A stretch of DNA of 64,000 nucleotides from CBDDCQ01 sp965226285. GTDB lineage: Bacteria; Bacteroidota; Bacteroidia; Flavobacteriales; Ichthyobacteriaceae. The notes under the pieces were generated by a model. The model ran no database searches. It saw only the letters and a list, made by a program, of their open reading frames with translations, and was not told the origin of the DNA. The stretch spans positions 62,001-126,000 of the forward strand of contig CBDDCQ010000001.1 in assembly GCA_965226285.1 (NCBI GenBank), written 5' to 3'. Each line of letters starts with the position of its first letter. The first letter of the stretch is position 1. The position numbers and the translations under genes were made by a program. This document shows positions 44,186 through 53,800 of the stretch, one piece after another.

Positions 44186-46891
44186 TTATTGAAATACTTT
44201 TTTGATTGCTTGTCGATGTCTCGCCATAGCTCTATTAAAAGAACCTGCTGCAGAAGCAGCACTTTCAGGTGGGCAAGCTACCTTAAACGATAGGTGTCTT
44301 AAATACCTCAGTATATGCGACCAAGTACCCATATTTTCAGGCTCTTCCTGCGCCCATACCAAATCATCTACACCATATTCATCCAAAATTTTCTCTATCT
44401 TAGCAGTAGGCATAGGATAGAGTTGCTCTAATCTCACTAAGACAACCTCATCTTGTTTACCTAACTTTTCTCTTTCTGCTAACAAATCATAATAAAATTT
44501 ACCCGTACACATTACCACCTTTTTCACTTTGGTTTTATCTACAGTATCATCATTGATAACTTGTTTAAAATGTCCATTTGCTAATTCCTCTAAAGAAGAA
44601 ATACACTTCGGATGTCTCAATAGACTTTTAGGTGTAAATACGATGAGAGGTTTTCTAAATTCTTGTTTCATTTGTTCTCTTAAAATATGATAGAAACTGG
44701 CTGGTGTAGAGCAATTTACTGCTCTCATATTGTCCTGAGCACACAACTGCAAATATCTTTCCACCCTAGCAGAAGAATGTTCGGCTCCCTGCCCTTCATA
44801 TCCATGGGGCAATAGCAATACTAAACCATTTTGTAATTTCCATTTATCTTCGGCACAAGATAAGTATTGGTCTATCATAATTTGAGCTCCATTACTAAAA
44901 TCTCCAAATTGAGCCTCCCATATTGTAAGTGTTTTTGGAGATGCCATAGCATATCCATAGTCATAAGCCATTACTCCGTACTCGGATAGTGGAGAATTAT
45001 ATATCCACATACTGCCTTGCTTATCACTGATATGATTGAGTACATTTATTTCCGCTTCTGATTCCTCTACCTTAACGATGCTATGCCTGTGAGAAAAAGT
45101 ACCTCGTTCTACATCTTGACCAGATAACCTTACATTAAACCCTTCATTAAGTAATGTACCATAAGCTAAAAGTTCTCCAATCCCCCAGTCTAAATGATTT
45201 TTCACCAACATACCTTTTCTATCTTCAAACAGACGTTCTATTTTTTTAAGGAACTTTTTATCTTCAGGCAAGGTAAATATTTTATCTCCTATAGAAGTTA
45301 AATCCTCTATAGGTACTGTTGTATCTATAGCTTCTCTCGCCTGATTTCTCTTTGGTATCTCATAGTCTTTCCAATCCTCTTGCATAAAAGGCGTAATAAT
45401 GGTCTTTTCCACCTGTTTAGCCTCGTCAAAACGCTCTTGAAGTAATTTTTTGAACTCTACTTCCATCTCTTTGACTATATTCTCTCCTATAGTGCCTTCT
45501 CCTATCAATTTCTTTTTATATATTTCTCTAGGATTAGGGTGTTTAGCTATGGCTTTGTATAGATTAGGTTGTGTAAATCTGGGTTCATCTCCCTCGTTGT
45601 GTCCATACCTCCTATAGCAAAGCAAATCTACAAATACATCTTTTTTGAATTGTATTCTATATTCTGCAGCAAATTCTATGGCATTTACCACTGCCTCTAC
45701 ATCATCTCCATTTACATGCAATACAGGAGAAAGCGTTACTTTACCTACATCAGTACAATAAGTGCCTGAACGCGAATCGATATAATTAGTAGTAAAGCCT
45801 ATTTGGTTATTTACTACAATATGTATGGTGCCTCCTGTTTTATAACCATCTAAATCTGCCATTTGTATAGTTTCATACACTACACCTTGACCCGCTATAG
45901 CCGAATCACCGTGTATAATTACAGGCATTATTTGTCCTTCATCACGATATACCCTATCTATTTTAGAGCGGACTATTCCTTCCACTACAGGACCTACCGC
46001 CTCCAAATGCGATGGATTTGGAGCTAAGTTCATTCTTATTTCTTTACCTTTATCTGTATGGGCTTTGCAAGACCAACCCAAGTGATATTTTACATCTCCA
46101 TCAAAGAGTTCATCTGTTTCTTCAAAGTCTTTACCCTCAAACTCACTAAATATTGCATCATAGGTTTTACCAAATATATTCGCCAATACATTGAGCCTTC
46201 CTCTATGTGCCATTCCCATTACAAATTCCTTTACTCCTAAGCTCGATGCCTTTTCTACCAACGCATCTAATGCAGGTATAAGGGACTCCCCTCCTTCTAG
46301 TGAGAACCTTTTTTGTCCTACATATTTAGTATGTAAAAAGTCTTCAAATGCTACTGCTTGATTGAGTTTATTTAAAATACTCTTTTTCTTTTCTTCAGAA
46401 AACACAACATTTACGCTGTTATGTATCTTATCTCGAATCCATTTGAGACGTTCAGGCTTGCGAATATACATATACTCAAAGCCTGTAGATTTACAATAAA
46501 TTTCTTTCAGCCTATATATAATATCCTTTAAAAGTGCTTTACCAATACCTATAATATTTCCTGCTTCAAACTCCGTATCTAAGTCTAAATCAGATAAATT
46601 ATAATGCTCTATAGATAGATCAGGAGTATATTTCCTCCGCTCTCTTACAGGGTTAGTTTTAGTAAATAGATGCCCTCTACTTGCATAAGCATCTATAAGT
46701 TTAATTACATCAAATTCCTTTTGTACATAATCGGGTATTTTTTTATCAGAATAGTCTTCATTAGCGAAGTCATATCCTTGAAAGAATACTTTCCAGTTTT
46801 TATCTATTCCATCCGGATTTACCAAATAAGTTTGATATAAATCTTCTACAAATGCTCCATTTACGGCACCTAAAAAAGAAAATCTATCCAT
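44186..46891 (-). CDS. sucA: 2-oxoglutarate dehydrogenase E1 component
   Basis: The thiamine-diphosphate-dependent E1 decarboxylates 2-oxoglutarate and passes succinyl to the E2 lipoate. The 901-residue protein starts with the short E1 N-terminal arm (NGAFVEDLYQTYLVNPDGID-like, quoted FVEDLYQTYL, ~14-23), followed by GMAHRGRLNVLANI, GDSAIAGQGVVYE and the ThDP site with NNQIGFTT, and GQDVERGTFSHRH in the pyrimidine-binding half. E2 (sucB) is not in the window; here trxB follows. A -7 element lies 42 bases upstream. Confidence 0.97.
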   Translation of the reverse strand: MDRFSFLGAVNGAFVEDLYQTYLVNPDGIDKNWKVFFQGYDFANEDYSDKKIPDYVQKEFDVIKLIDAYASRGHLFTKTNPVRERRKYTPDLSIEHYNLSDLDLDTEFEAGNIIGIGKALLKDIIYRLKEIYCKSTGFEYMYIRKPERLKWIRDKIHNSVNVVFSEEKKKSILNKLNQAVAFEDFLHTKYVGQKRFSLEGGESLIPALDALVEKASSLGVKEFVMGMAHRGRLNVLANIFGKTYDAIFSEFEGKDFEETDELFDGDVKYHLGWSCKAHTDKGKEIRMNLAPNPSHLEAVGPVVEGIVRSKIDRVYRDEGQIMPVIIHGDSAIAGQGVVYETIQMADLDGYKTGGTIHIVVNNQIGFTTNYIDSRSGTYCTDVGKVTLSPVLHVNGDDVEAVVNAIEFAAEYRIQFKKDVFVDLLCYRRYGHNEGDEPRFTQPNLYKAIAKHPNPREIYKKKLIGEGTIGENIVKEMEVEFKKLLQERFDEAKQVEKTIITPFMQEDWKDYEIPKRNQAREAIDTTVPIEDLTSIGDKIFTLPEDKKFLKKIERLFEDRKGMLVKNHLDWGIGELLAYGTLLNEGFNVRLSGQDVERGTFSHRHSIVKVEESEAEINVLNHISDKQGSMWIYNSPLSEYGVMAYDYGYAMASPKTLTIWEAQFGDFSNGAQIMIDQYLSCAEDKWKLQNGLVLLLPHGYEGQGAEHSSARVERYLQLCAQDNMRAVNCSTPASFYHILREQMKQEFRKPLIVFTPKSLLRHPKCISSLEELANGHFKQVINDDTVDKTKVKKVVMCTGKFYYDLLAEREKLGKQDEVVLVRLEQLYPMPTAKIEKILDEYGVDDLVWAQEEPENMGTWSHILRYLRHLSFKVACPPESAASAAGSFNRAMARHRQAIKKVFQ

Positions 46892-46932
46892 CTAATTTTA
46901 TATTTATCAATACTACTAAAAGTTTAAAGTGC

Positions 46933-46940
46933 CAAAGATA
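46933..46940 (-). promoter_or_regulatory. -7 element for sucA
   Basis: On the minus strand this reads TATCTTTG, a TAnnTTTG match 42 bases before the sucA ATG at 46891. Confidence 0.6.
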
Positions 46941-47044
46941 CATTTTTTACATAAAGCCTGCAGTAGTTTTAGAAAGATAAAGTTAGTTTTACCAATAAGG
47001 CAGAAACCTCAAAACTCAACTGTAGGATTAAGCTAAGAAATTTG

Positions 47045-49894
47045 TTATTTACTCAAGTACATCTTTCTACGAGAATAGAGTTCATAGAATTGGTCGTCTT
47101 TGAGGTGATCTATAAACAATATACTCTCTCCCGTAGATTTCATTTCAGGTCCTAATGCTTTATTTACATTGGGAAACTTACTAAATGAGAATACGGGTTG
47201 TTTAATTGCATAGCCCTCTAATTGTGGATTAAAGTTAAAATCCTTAATTTTTTTATCTCCGAGCATTACTTTGGTAGCATAATTTACATAAGGCTCTCGA
47301 TAGGCTTTAGCAATAAAAGGTACTGTTCGTGAAGCTCTGGGGTTTGCCTCTATAACATACACCTTATCATTTTTTATGGCAAACTGTATATTGATAAGCC
47401 CCACAGTATTGAGTGCTTTGGCAATTTTCAAAGTATGGTCTTTTATCTGCTGCATTACCAGCTCCCCTAAATTAAAAGGTGGCAAAGTAGCATTAGAATC
47501 TCCTGAATGTATGCCACAAGGCTCTATATGCTCCATAATGCCTATAATATATACATCTTTCCCATCGCAAATAGCATCTGCTTCTGCCTCTATAGCACCA
47601 TCTAAATAGTGGTCTAAAAGCACTCTATTGCCCGGAAAATGTTTAAATAATTCTACCACATGTCGCTCTAATTCTTCCTCGTTGATGACTATTTTCATTC
47701 CTTGCCCTCCCAATACATAAGATGGACGAACCAATATAGGGAAGTTCAATTTTCGAGAGAACTTCAAAGCCTCATCGGCATTCTGCACCACTCCAAATTC
47801 AGGATAAGGAATATTGTTCTCTTTCAGTAGTGTAGAGAATCTACCTCTATCCTCTGCCAAATCCAAAGCATCAAAACTAGTGCCTATGATTTTAATTCCA
47901 TATTTGTTTAGCTTTTCTGCTAATTTGAGTGCCGTTTGTCCCCCCAACTGTACAATGACGCCATAGGGTTTTTCATGCTGAATAATATCGTATATATGCT
48001 CCCAAAATACAGGTTCAAAATACAATTTATCTGCTGTGTCAAAATCTGTAGATACCGTTTCTGGATTACAATTTATCATTATGGTTTCATACCCGCATTC
48101 TGCCGATGCCAATACTCCGTGTACACAGCAATAATCAAACTCTATCCCCTGCCCTATTCTATTAGGACCGCTACCCAGTACAATCACTTTTTTTCTATCC
48201 GATACTACACTTTCATTTTCAGCATAAGTAACGTTATTTTTCTGTATAGAATTTTCAAAAGTAGAATAGTAATAAGGTGTTTTAGCACAAAATTCAGCAG
48301 CACAGGTATCTACTAATTTATATACCCTGTCAATTTGTAAATCTCGCCTTTTGTTATATACTTGACTCTCTAAGCACCTCAACATGTGTGCAATTTGTCT
48401 ATCTGCAAACCCTTTCATTTTTGCCTCTAACAGTAGTTGTCTCCCAATATTATCTATCGTATGTTTTTCTATTTGCTTTTCTAGTAGATGTAACTGTTGG
48501 TATTCTCTTAAAAACCACATATCTATTTTGGTAATTTCATGTATTCTGCTCAAGGGGATTCCCATTTGAATGGCATCATAAATTACAAATACCCTATCCC
48601 AACTGGCATACTGGAGTTTCTCCAAAATTACATCCTGATCTTTATAACCTTTTCCATCTGCTCCTAACCCATTCCTCTTGATTTCTAAAGATTGTGTAGC
48701 CTTGTGCAATGCCTCTTGAAAAGAACGTCCAATACCCATCACCTCTCCTACTGATTTCATTTGAAGCCCCAACGTCCGATTCGAACCTTCAAACTTATCG
48801 AAGTTCCATCTTGGTATTTTTACAATTACATAATCCAGTGCAGGTTCAAAAAGTGCAGAGGTAGATTTGGTAATTTGGTTCTCCAATTCATCTAATGTAT
48901 AACCTATGGCTAATTTAGAAGCTATTTTAGCAATAGGATACCCCGTAGCTTTAGATGCTAATGCAGAAGACCTAGAAACTCTTGGGTTGATCTCTATGGC
49001 GTATATCTCTTCCTTTTCATTGGGGCTTACACAAAACTGTACATTACATCCGCCTGCAAAATCTCCTATAGAACGCATCATTTTGATAGCCATGTCACGC
49101 ATTTTCTGGTAGGTCTTATCCGATAAGGTCATCGCAGGAGCTACTGTAATAGAATCTCCTGTATGTATGCCCATAGGATCCATATTTTCTATAGTAGCAA
49201 TGATAATTACATTATCATTTTTATCTCTTAGTAATTCTAACTCGTATTCTTTCCAGCCGATAAGGGCTTTATCTATCAGTACTTCGTGTATAGGTGATGC
49301 CTCTAAACCTCTGGTAAGTAGTTTATCAAAATCCTCTTTTTTGTGTACAAAAGATGCTCCTGTACCTCCCAATGTAAAAGACGGACGAATCACTAAGGGA
49401 AAACCAAATTTTTGGGCAATTTCCTTTCCTTTCAAAAATGAAGTAGCAATTTGAGAAGGTGCCATTTCTATATTTATAGACTCCATCAGCTTTCTAAACT
49501 GCTCTCTGTTCTCTGTAATGTTTATAGCATCTATATTGACACCTATCATCTTTACATTATACTCTTTCCAGATGCCTTTACTGTGTCCCTCTATACACAA
49601 GTTTAAAGCCGTTTGTCCTCCCATAGTCGCCAATACAGCATCTATATTGGGGTGCTTTTGTAAAATTTGATCTATAGATTTTGTCGTTAAAGGTTTCAGA
49701 TAAACATAGTCTGCCAAAGAGGGGTCAGTCATAATAGTAGCGGGATTAGAATTGATAAGTATCACCTCTATGCCCTCTTCCTTTAGCGAACGAATAGCCT
49801 GAGAACCCGAATAGTCAAATTCACACGCTTGACCTATTACTATAGGTCCACTACCTATAATTAAAACTGATTTTATACTTTTATCTTTAGCCAT
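47045..49894 (-). CDS. carB: carbamoyl-phosphate synthase large subunit, short form
   Basis: CarB makes carbamoyl phosphate from bicarbonate, ammonia (from CarA) and two ATP, for pyrimidines and arginine. Both ATP-grasp halves are present: GSGPIVIGQACEFDYSG (residues ~13-29) and GSGPNRIGQGIEFDYCC (~573-589), with FVIRPSFTLGGTGASF-like and ILVRPSYVLGGQGM loops. The protein ends at residue 949 (ELYSRRKMYLSK), about 120 residues shorter than the E. coli enzyme, because the C-terminal MGS-like allosteric domain is absent, as is common in flavobacteria. carA is not adjacent. Confidence 0.96.
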   Translation of the reverse strand: MAKDKSIKSVLIIGSGPIVIGQACEFDYSGSQAIRSLKEEGIEVILINSNPATIMTDPSLADYVYLKPLTTKSIDQILQKHPNIDAVLATMGGQTALNLCIEGHSKGIWKEYNVKMIGVNIDAINITENREQFRKLMESINIEMAPSQIATSFLKGKEIAQKFGFPLVIRPSFTLGGTGASFVHKKEDFDKLLTRGLEASPIHEVLIDKALIGWKEYELELLRDKNDNVIIIATIENMDPMGIHTGDSITVAPAMTLSDKTYQKMRDMAIKMMRSIGDFAGGCNVQFCVSPNEKEEIYAIEINPRVSRSSALASKATGYPIAKIASKLAIGYTLDELENQITKSTSALFEPALDYVIVKIPRWNFDKFEGSNRTLGLQMKSVGEVMGIGRSFQEALHKATQSLEIKRNGLGADGKGYKDQDVILEKLQYASWDRVFVIYDAIQMGIPLSRIHEITKIDMWFLREYQQLHLLEKQIEKHTIDNIGRQLLLEAKMKGFADRQIAHMLRCLESQVYNKRRDLQIDRVYKLVDTCAAEFCAKTPYYYSTFENSIQKNNVTYAENESVVSDRKKVIVLGSGPNRIGQGIEFDYCCVHGVLASAECGYETIMINCNPETVSTDFDTADKLYFEPVFWEHIYDIIQHEKPYGVIVQLGGQTALKLAEKLNKYGIKIIGTSFDALDLAEDRGRFSTLLKENNIPYPEFGVVQNADEALKFSRKLNFPILVRPSYVLGGQGMKIVINEEELERHVVELFKHFPGNRVLLDHYLDGAIEAEADAICDGKDVYIIGIMEHIEPCGIHSGDSNATLPPFNLGELVMQQIKDHTLKIAKALNTVGLINIQFAIKNDKVYVIEANPRASRTVPFIAKAYREPYVNYATKVMLGDKKIKDFNFNPQLEGYAIKQPVFSFSKFPNVNKALGPEMKSTGESILFIDHLKDDQFYELYSRRKMYLSK

Positions 49895-49920
49895 GCTTTA
49901 TTATTTTTTTAATGTATCAA

Positions 49921-49956
49921 TAAAAAAAATGTTGTCCTTATATAAAAAAGGACAAC
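49921..49956 (-). terminator. terminator of rpmH, just upstream of carB
   Basis: GTTGTCCTT and AAGGACAAC (49931-49956) form a perfect 9-bp stem; on the minus strand it is followed by an unbroken T run at 49922-49929. It ends rpmH only 28 bases before the carB ATG. Confidence 0.8.
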
Positions 49957-49993
49957 ACCTATATATCTTAAAAATATAATCTAAAACACTAAA

Positions 49994-50152
49994 TTATCTT
50001 TTGTGTCTTCCTTCACTTGAAACAGATAACTTATGTCTTCCTTTAGCTCTTCTTCTGGCTAATACTTTTTTACCATTAGCCGATGCCATTCGCTCTCTAA
50101 AACCTTGTTTATTTCTTCTCTTCCTATTTGAAGGTTGAAATGTTCTTTTCAT
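49994..50152 (-). CDS. rpmH: ribosomal protein L34
   Basis: This 52-residue basic protein of the large ribosomal subunit starts [20 protein letters not shown] and contains [20 protein letters not shown], the almost invariant L34 signature; a short extra tail, [11 protein letters not shown], follows. Its own promoter is at 50203-50210 and its terminator at 49921-49956. It is not next to rnpA or dnaA here. Confidence 0.98.
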   Translation of the reverse strand: MKRTFQPSNRKRRNKQGFRERMASANGKKVLARRRAKGRHKLSVSSEGRHKR

Positions 50153-50202
50153 ATTTTATGCTATTTAATAATACCTTTACAAAAATCTCAAAAATTAGGT
50201 TA

Positions 50203-50210
50203 CAAATATA
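50203..50210 (-). promoter_or_regulatory. -7 element for rpmH
   Basis: Minus-strand TATATTTG, a perfect match, 51 bases before the rpmH ATG. Confidence 0.65.
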
Positions 50211-50255
50211 ATAATTTTTTATTATATTTATAGTTTCTTGAAAAAAACACTTTGA

Positions 50256-50317
50256 TAATGATTAATGATTAATGATTAATGATTAATGATTAATGGTTAA
50301 TGATTAATGATTAATGG
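50256..50317. repeat. ATTAATG microsatellite
   Basis: Eight or nine tandem 7-bp units of ATTAATG (one with GTTAATG) lie between rpmH and the 138-bp repeats. The unit is the reverse complement of the CATTAAT repeat at 33880-33910. Confidence 0.95.
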
Positions 50318-50397
50318 ATCAAAGAAATAAATTTTTTTTGAGTCTCAAAACAAGTATAGAGAGAAATTATTTTCACCCCCTATTTTTTCCCCCTTTT

Positions 50398-50800
50398 TAA
50401 AGGGGGATTAAATACGCTATTAGCTCCCCTCCTGATAAGGAGGGGCTGGGGGTGGTCTGAACACACTCTTAGTGACCCTTTTAACCCCCTTTACTTCCCC
50501 CTTAAAAAGGGGGAAATCCTCTTTGTGTCCCTTTAAAAAGGGGGATTACATACGCTATTAGCTCCCCTCCTGATAAGGAGGGGCTGGGGGTGGTCTGAAC
50601 ACACTCTTAGTGACCCTTTTAACCCCCTTTGTTTCCCCCTTAAAAAGGGGGAAATCCTCTTTGTGTCCCTTTAAAAAGGGGGATTAAATACGCTAGCTCC
50701 CCTCCTGATAGGAGGGGCTGGGGGTGGTCTGAACACACTCTTAGTGACCCTTTTAACCCCCTTTACTTCCCCCTTAAAAAGGGGGACAGAGAGGGGGTAA
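50398..50800. repeat. 138-bp tandem repeat of GC-rich palindromes
   Basis: Nearly three head-to-tail copies with a 138-bp period start at about 50402, 50540 and 50678 (each at GGGGGATTA). Each copy holds several inverted repeats: CTCCCCTCCTGATAAGGAGG followed by GGCTGGGGGTGG, and CCCCCTTAAAAAGGGGG. Copies differ by a few bases (TACATACG for TAAATACG, a 4-base deletion in copy 3). It is markedly GC-rich against an AT-rich background. The palindromes plus the CTGGGGGTGG flank look like REP-type elements. No coding frame is convincing. Confidence 0.9.
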
Positions 50801-50805
50801 AAAAG

Positions 50806-50837
50806 TAGAGACAGGTTTAAAAAAACCTGTCCCTACA
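50806..50837. repeat. hairpin element near the 3' end of the modular lipoprotein gene
   Basis: GTAGAGACAGGTTT and AAACCTGTCCCTAC form an almost perfect 14-bp stem with a 4-base loop. It sits 50 bases beyond the minus-strand stop at 50888 and could stop transcription or be another REP-like element. Confidence 0.65.
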
Positions 50838-50887
50838 CCCTCACCATAACGTTATGAATAGCTGAACAACGTTAACTGATTATTTTA

Positions 50888-53800
50888 CTAATACCCAATT
50901 ACGAGAGCCTTATTACCTCTCGTTAGGTTCTTATACCAAGGAATCTGATTAATTGCAATTACCCGTATTCTCGAGAGATTGGTACACCCTGTAAATGGCG
51001 CATTTCCAATAGTGGTTACGGAACGAGGAATCGTAATAGTGGTAAGTGAAGTACAATCAACAAATGCTTTTTTTGAAATACTTTTTAAGGAATTATCAGG
51101 AAGCGTAACACTGGCAAGTGAAGTACAATTAGCAAATGCTTGTTCTGAAATACGGGTTACGGAATTAGGAATCGTAATACTGGCAAGTGAAGTACAATTA
51201 GCAAATGCTTGTTCTGAAATACGGGTTACGGAATTAGGAATCGTAATACTGGCAAGTGCAGTACAATTACTAAACATAGCTTGTGAAATATCTATTAAGG
51301 AATTAGAAAGCGTAACACTGGTAAGTGCAGTACAACTCTCAAATACGGCATTATCCACACTGGTTACGGAATTAGGAATCGTAACACTGGTAAGTGCAGT
51401 TTTATAAAATGCAAGCTGTCCAATATTGGTTAAGGAATTAGAAAGCGTAACACTGGTAAGTGAATAACATTGATAAAATGCCCCCATGTCAATACGGGTT
51501 ACGGAATTAGGAATCGTAATACTGGTAAGTGAAGTACACAAAATAAATGCGGTATTTCTAATAACTTTTAACGAATTAGGAAGCGTAACACTAGTAAGTG
51601 AAGTACAGTAAGCAAATGTAGCTATGTCAATAAGGGTTACGGAATTAGGAATCACAATACTGGTAAGTGATACACAATTGGCAAATGCGTCACTTCCAAT
51701 AGTTTTTAACGAATTAGGAAGCGTAATACGGGTAAGTGATCTACAATTATAAAATACCCAATCTCCAATACTGGTTACGGAATTAGAAAGCGTAACACTG
51801 GTAAGTGAAGTACAATCATAAAATGCCTTATTTCCAATACTGGTTACGGAATTAGGAATCGTAACACTATTAAGTGCAGTACAATTCTTAAATGCATTAT
51901 TTCCAATACTGGTTACGGAATTAGGAAGCGTAACACGGGTAAGTGAAGTAAAATCCTCAAATGTACTATCTCCAATACTGGTTACGGTGATACCATTAAT
52001 CATATTAGGAATGGTTACTGTTGTTAAACTATTTTTGTCAACGCTTGCTTTAAGTGTTACTACCCCACCACTATTTATCGTAAAAATATCTCCTCTATAA
52101 ATAAGAAACTGTGCGTTCCTAAGGGTTACATCGTCTTGAGTCCTATGCTCTAATACAATGGTTAGGGTAAGCGTACCTGCTCTGTTATAACTGGTAATTC
52201 TAGCTGAACTGCCGCTGCCTGAAACCCTCGCACCTGTACCGTCTGGATTGGTAATGTTCACGGTTTTAATGGTGTATCCATTCTTACCACTGCCTGTAAC
52301 GCCTGCCAGTAGCTCGGTATTGGTAATTTCTCCGCCTGTACTGTAAGCCTTCTCTTGCTTGGTCCAACCTAAAGGTATAATCTCAAACTGTGCGTTGCTA
52401 ATAGTAACATCTCCTTTAGTATCATGCTCTAATACAATGGTTAGGGTAAGCGTACCTGCTTGGTTATAACTGGTAATTCTAGCTGAACTGCCACTCCCTG
52501 AAACCCTCGCACTTGTACCGTTTATATTGGTAATGTTAACGGTTTTAATGGTGTATCCATTCTTACCGCTTCCTGTAACGCCTGCTAATAGATTGGCATT
52601 GGTAATTTCGCCACCACTGTTAAACGGTTTCGTTTGCCTACTCCAAGTTAAAGTTTCCGCACTGAGCTTCGTAATTTCAAACTGTGCATTTCTAAGGGTT
52701 ACATCGTCTTTAAGATCGTGTTCAACTACAAGTGTCAACGTCAAGATAGTGGCTTTGCTATAACCAACGATCTTAGCTGCAGTACCACTACCTGAAACAG
52801 AGGCACCACTACTTTTTGAATCATCTGTAATCTGTACTGATTTAATACGATACCCTACTTTGGTACCGCCAACCCTGCTTAATAATTCAGCATTGCTTAT
52901 CTCTCCTCTAATGCTGTAAACCTTACTTTGTCTGCGCCAACTTAAATCACTCGCGGCAGTGCCCTTTGTAATTTCAAATTGTACATTCCTCATCGTTTTA
53001 TCTGCTTTCGCATCGTGTTCAAATACAAGTGTCAACGTCAAGACAGTGGGTTTGCTATAACCAACGATCTTAGCTGCAGTACCATTCCCTGAAACCCTCG
53101 CACCACTTCTTGAGGAATCATCTCTAATCTGTACTGATTTGATACGATAACCTACTCCGGTACCGCCAATACCTCTTAATAAGTCAGCATTGCTTATCTC
53201 TCCTGACGGACGATAAGCCTTCCTTTGTCTAACCCATCTTAAACCCCTCGGGGCAAAACCCTTTGTAATTTCAAATTCTGCACCCGTTATGGTTTTATCT
53301 GCTTTCACATCATGTTCAAATACAAGTGTCAACGTCAATACAGTTATTTTAGTATAACCAACGATCTTAGCTGAAGTACCACTCCCTGAAACCCTCGCAC
53401 CACTTCTCGAGGAATCGCCCGTAATATCTACTGATTTGACACGATAACCTGCTTTGGTACCCATAAGACCCCTCAATAACTCTGCATTGCTTATCTCTCC
53501 AGAACGATAAGCCTTCCTTTGTTTACGCCAACTCAAATCAACCGGGGCAGCGATACTCGTAATTTCAAACGCCCCACCAGTGATGTTTTTATCCTCCTTG
53601 GTATCGTGTTCGAATACAATCGATAACGTCAAGATACCCGCCTTGGTATAACCGACGATCTTAGCTGCAGTGCCACTACCTGAAACCCTTGCTCCTGTAC
53701 CTCCTGCATCACTGATGCTTACTGTTTTCACTCGATACCCTGTTTTTGTACCGCTAAGACCGTTTAATAATGCTGCATTGCTTATCTCTCCTGCAGGACT

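Noticed and set aside
50398..50800. Possible CRISPR array (regularly spaced palindromic repeats)
   Set aside because: The 138-bp units are contiguous copies without unique spacers and no cas genes lie nearby; they are tandem REP-like repeats.
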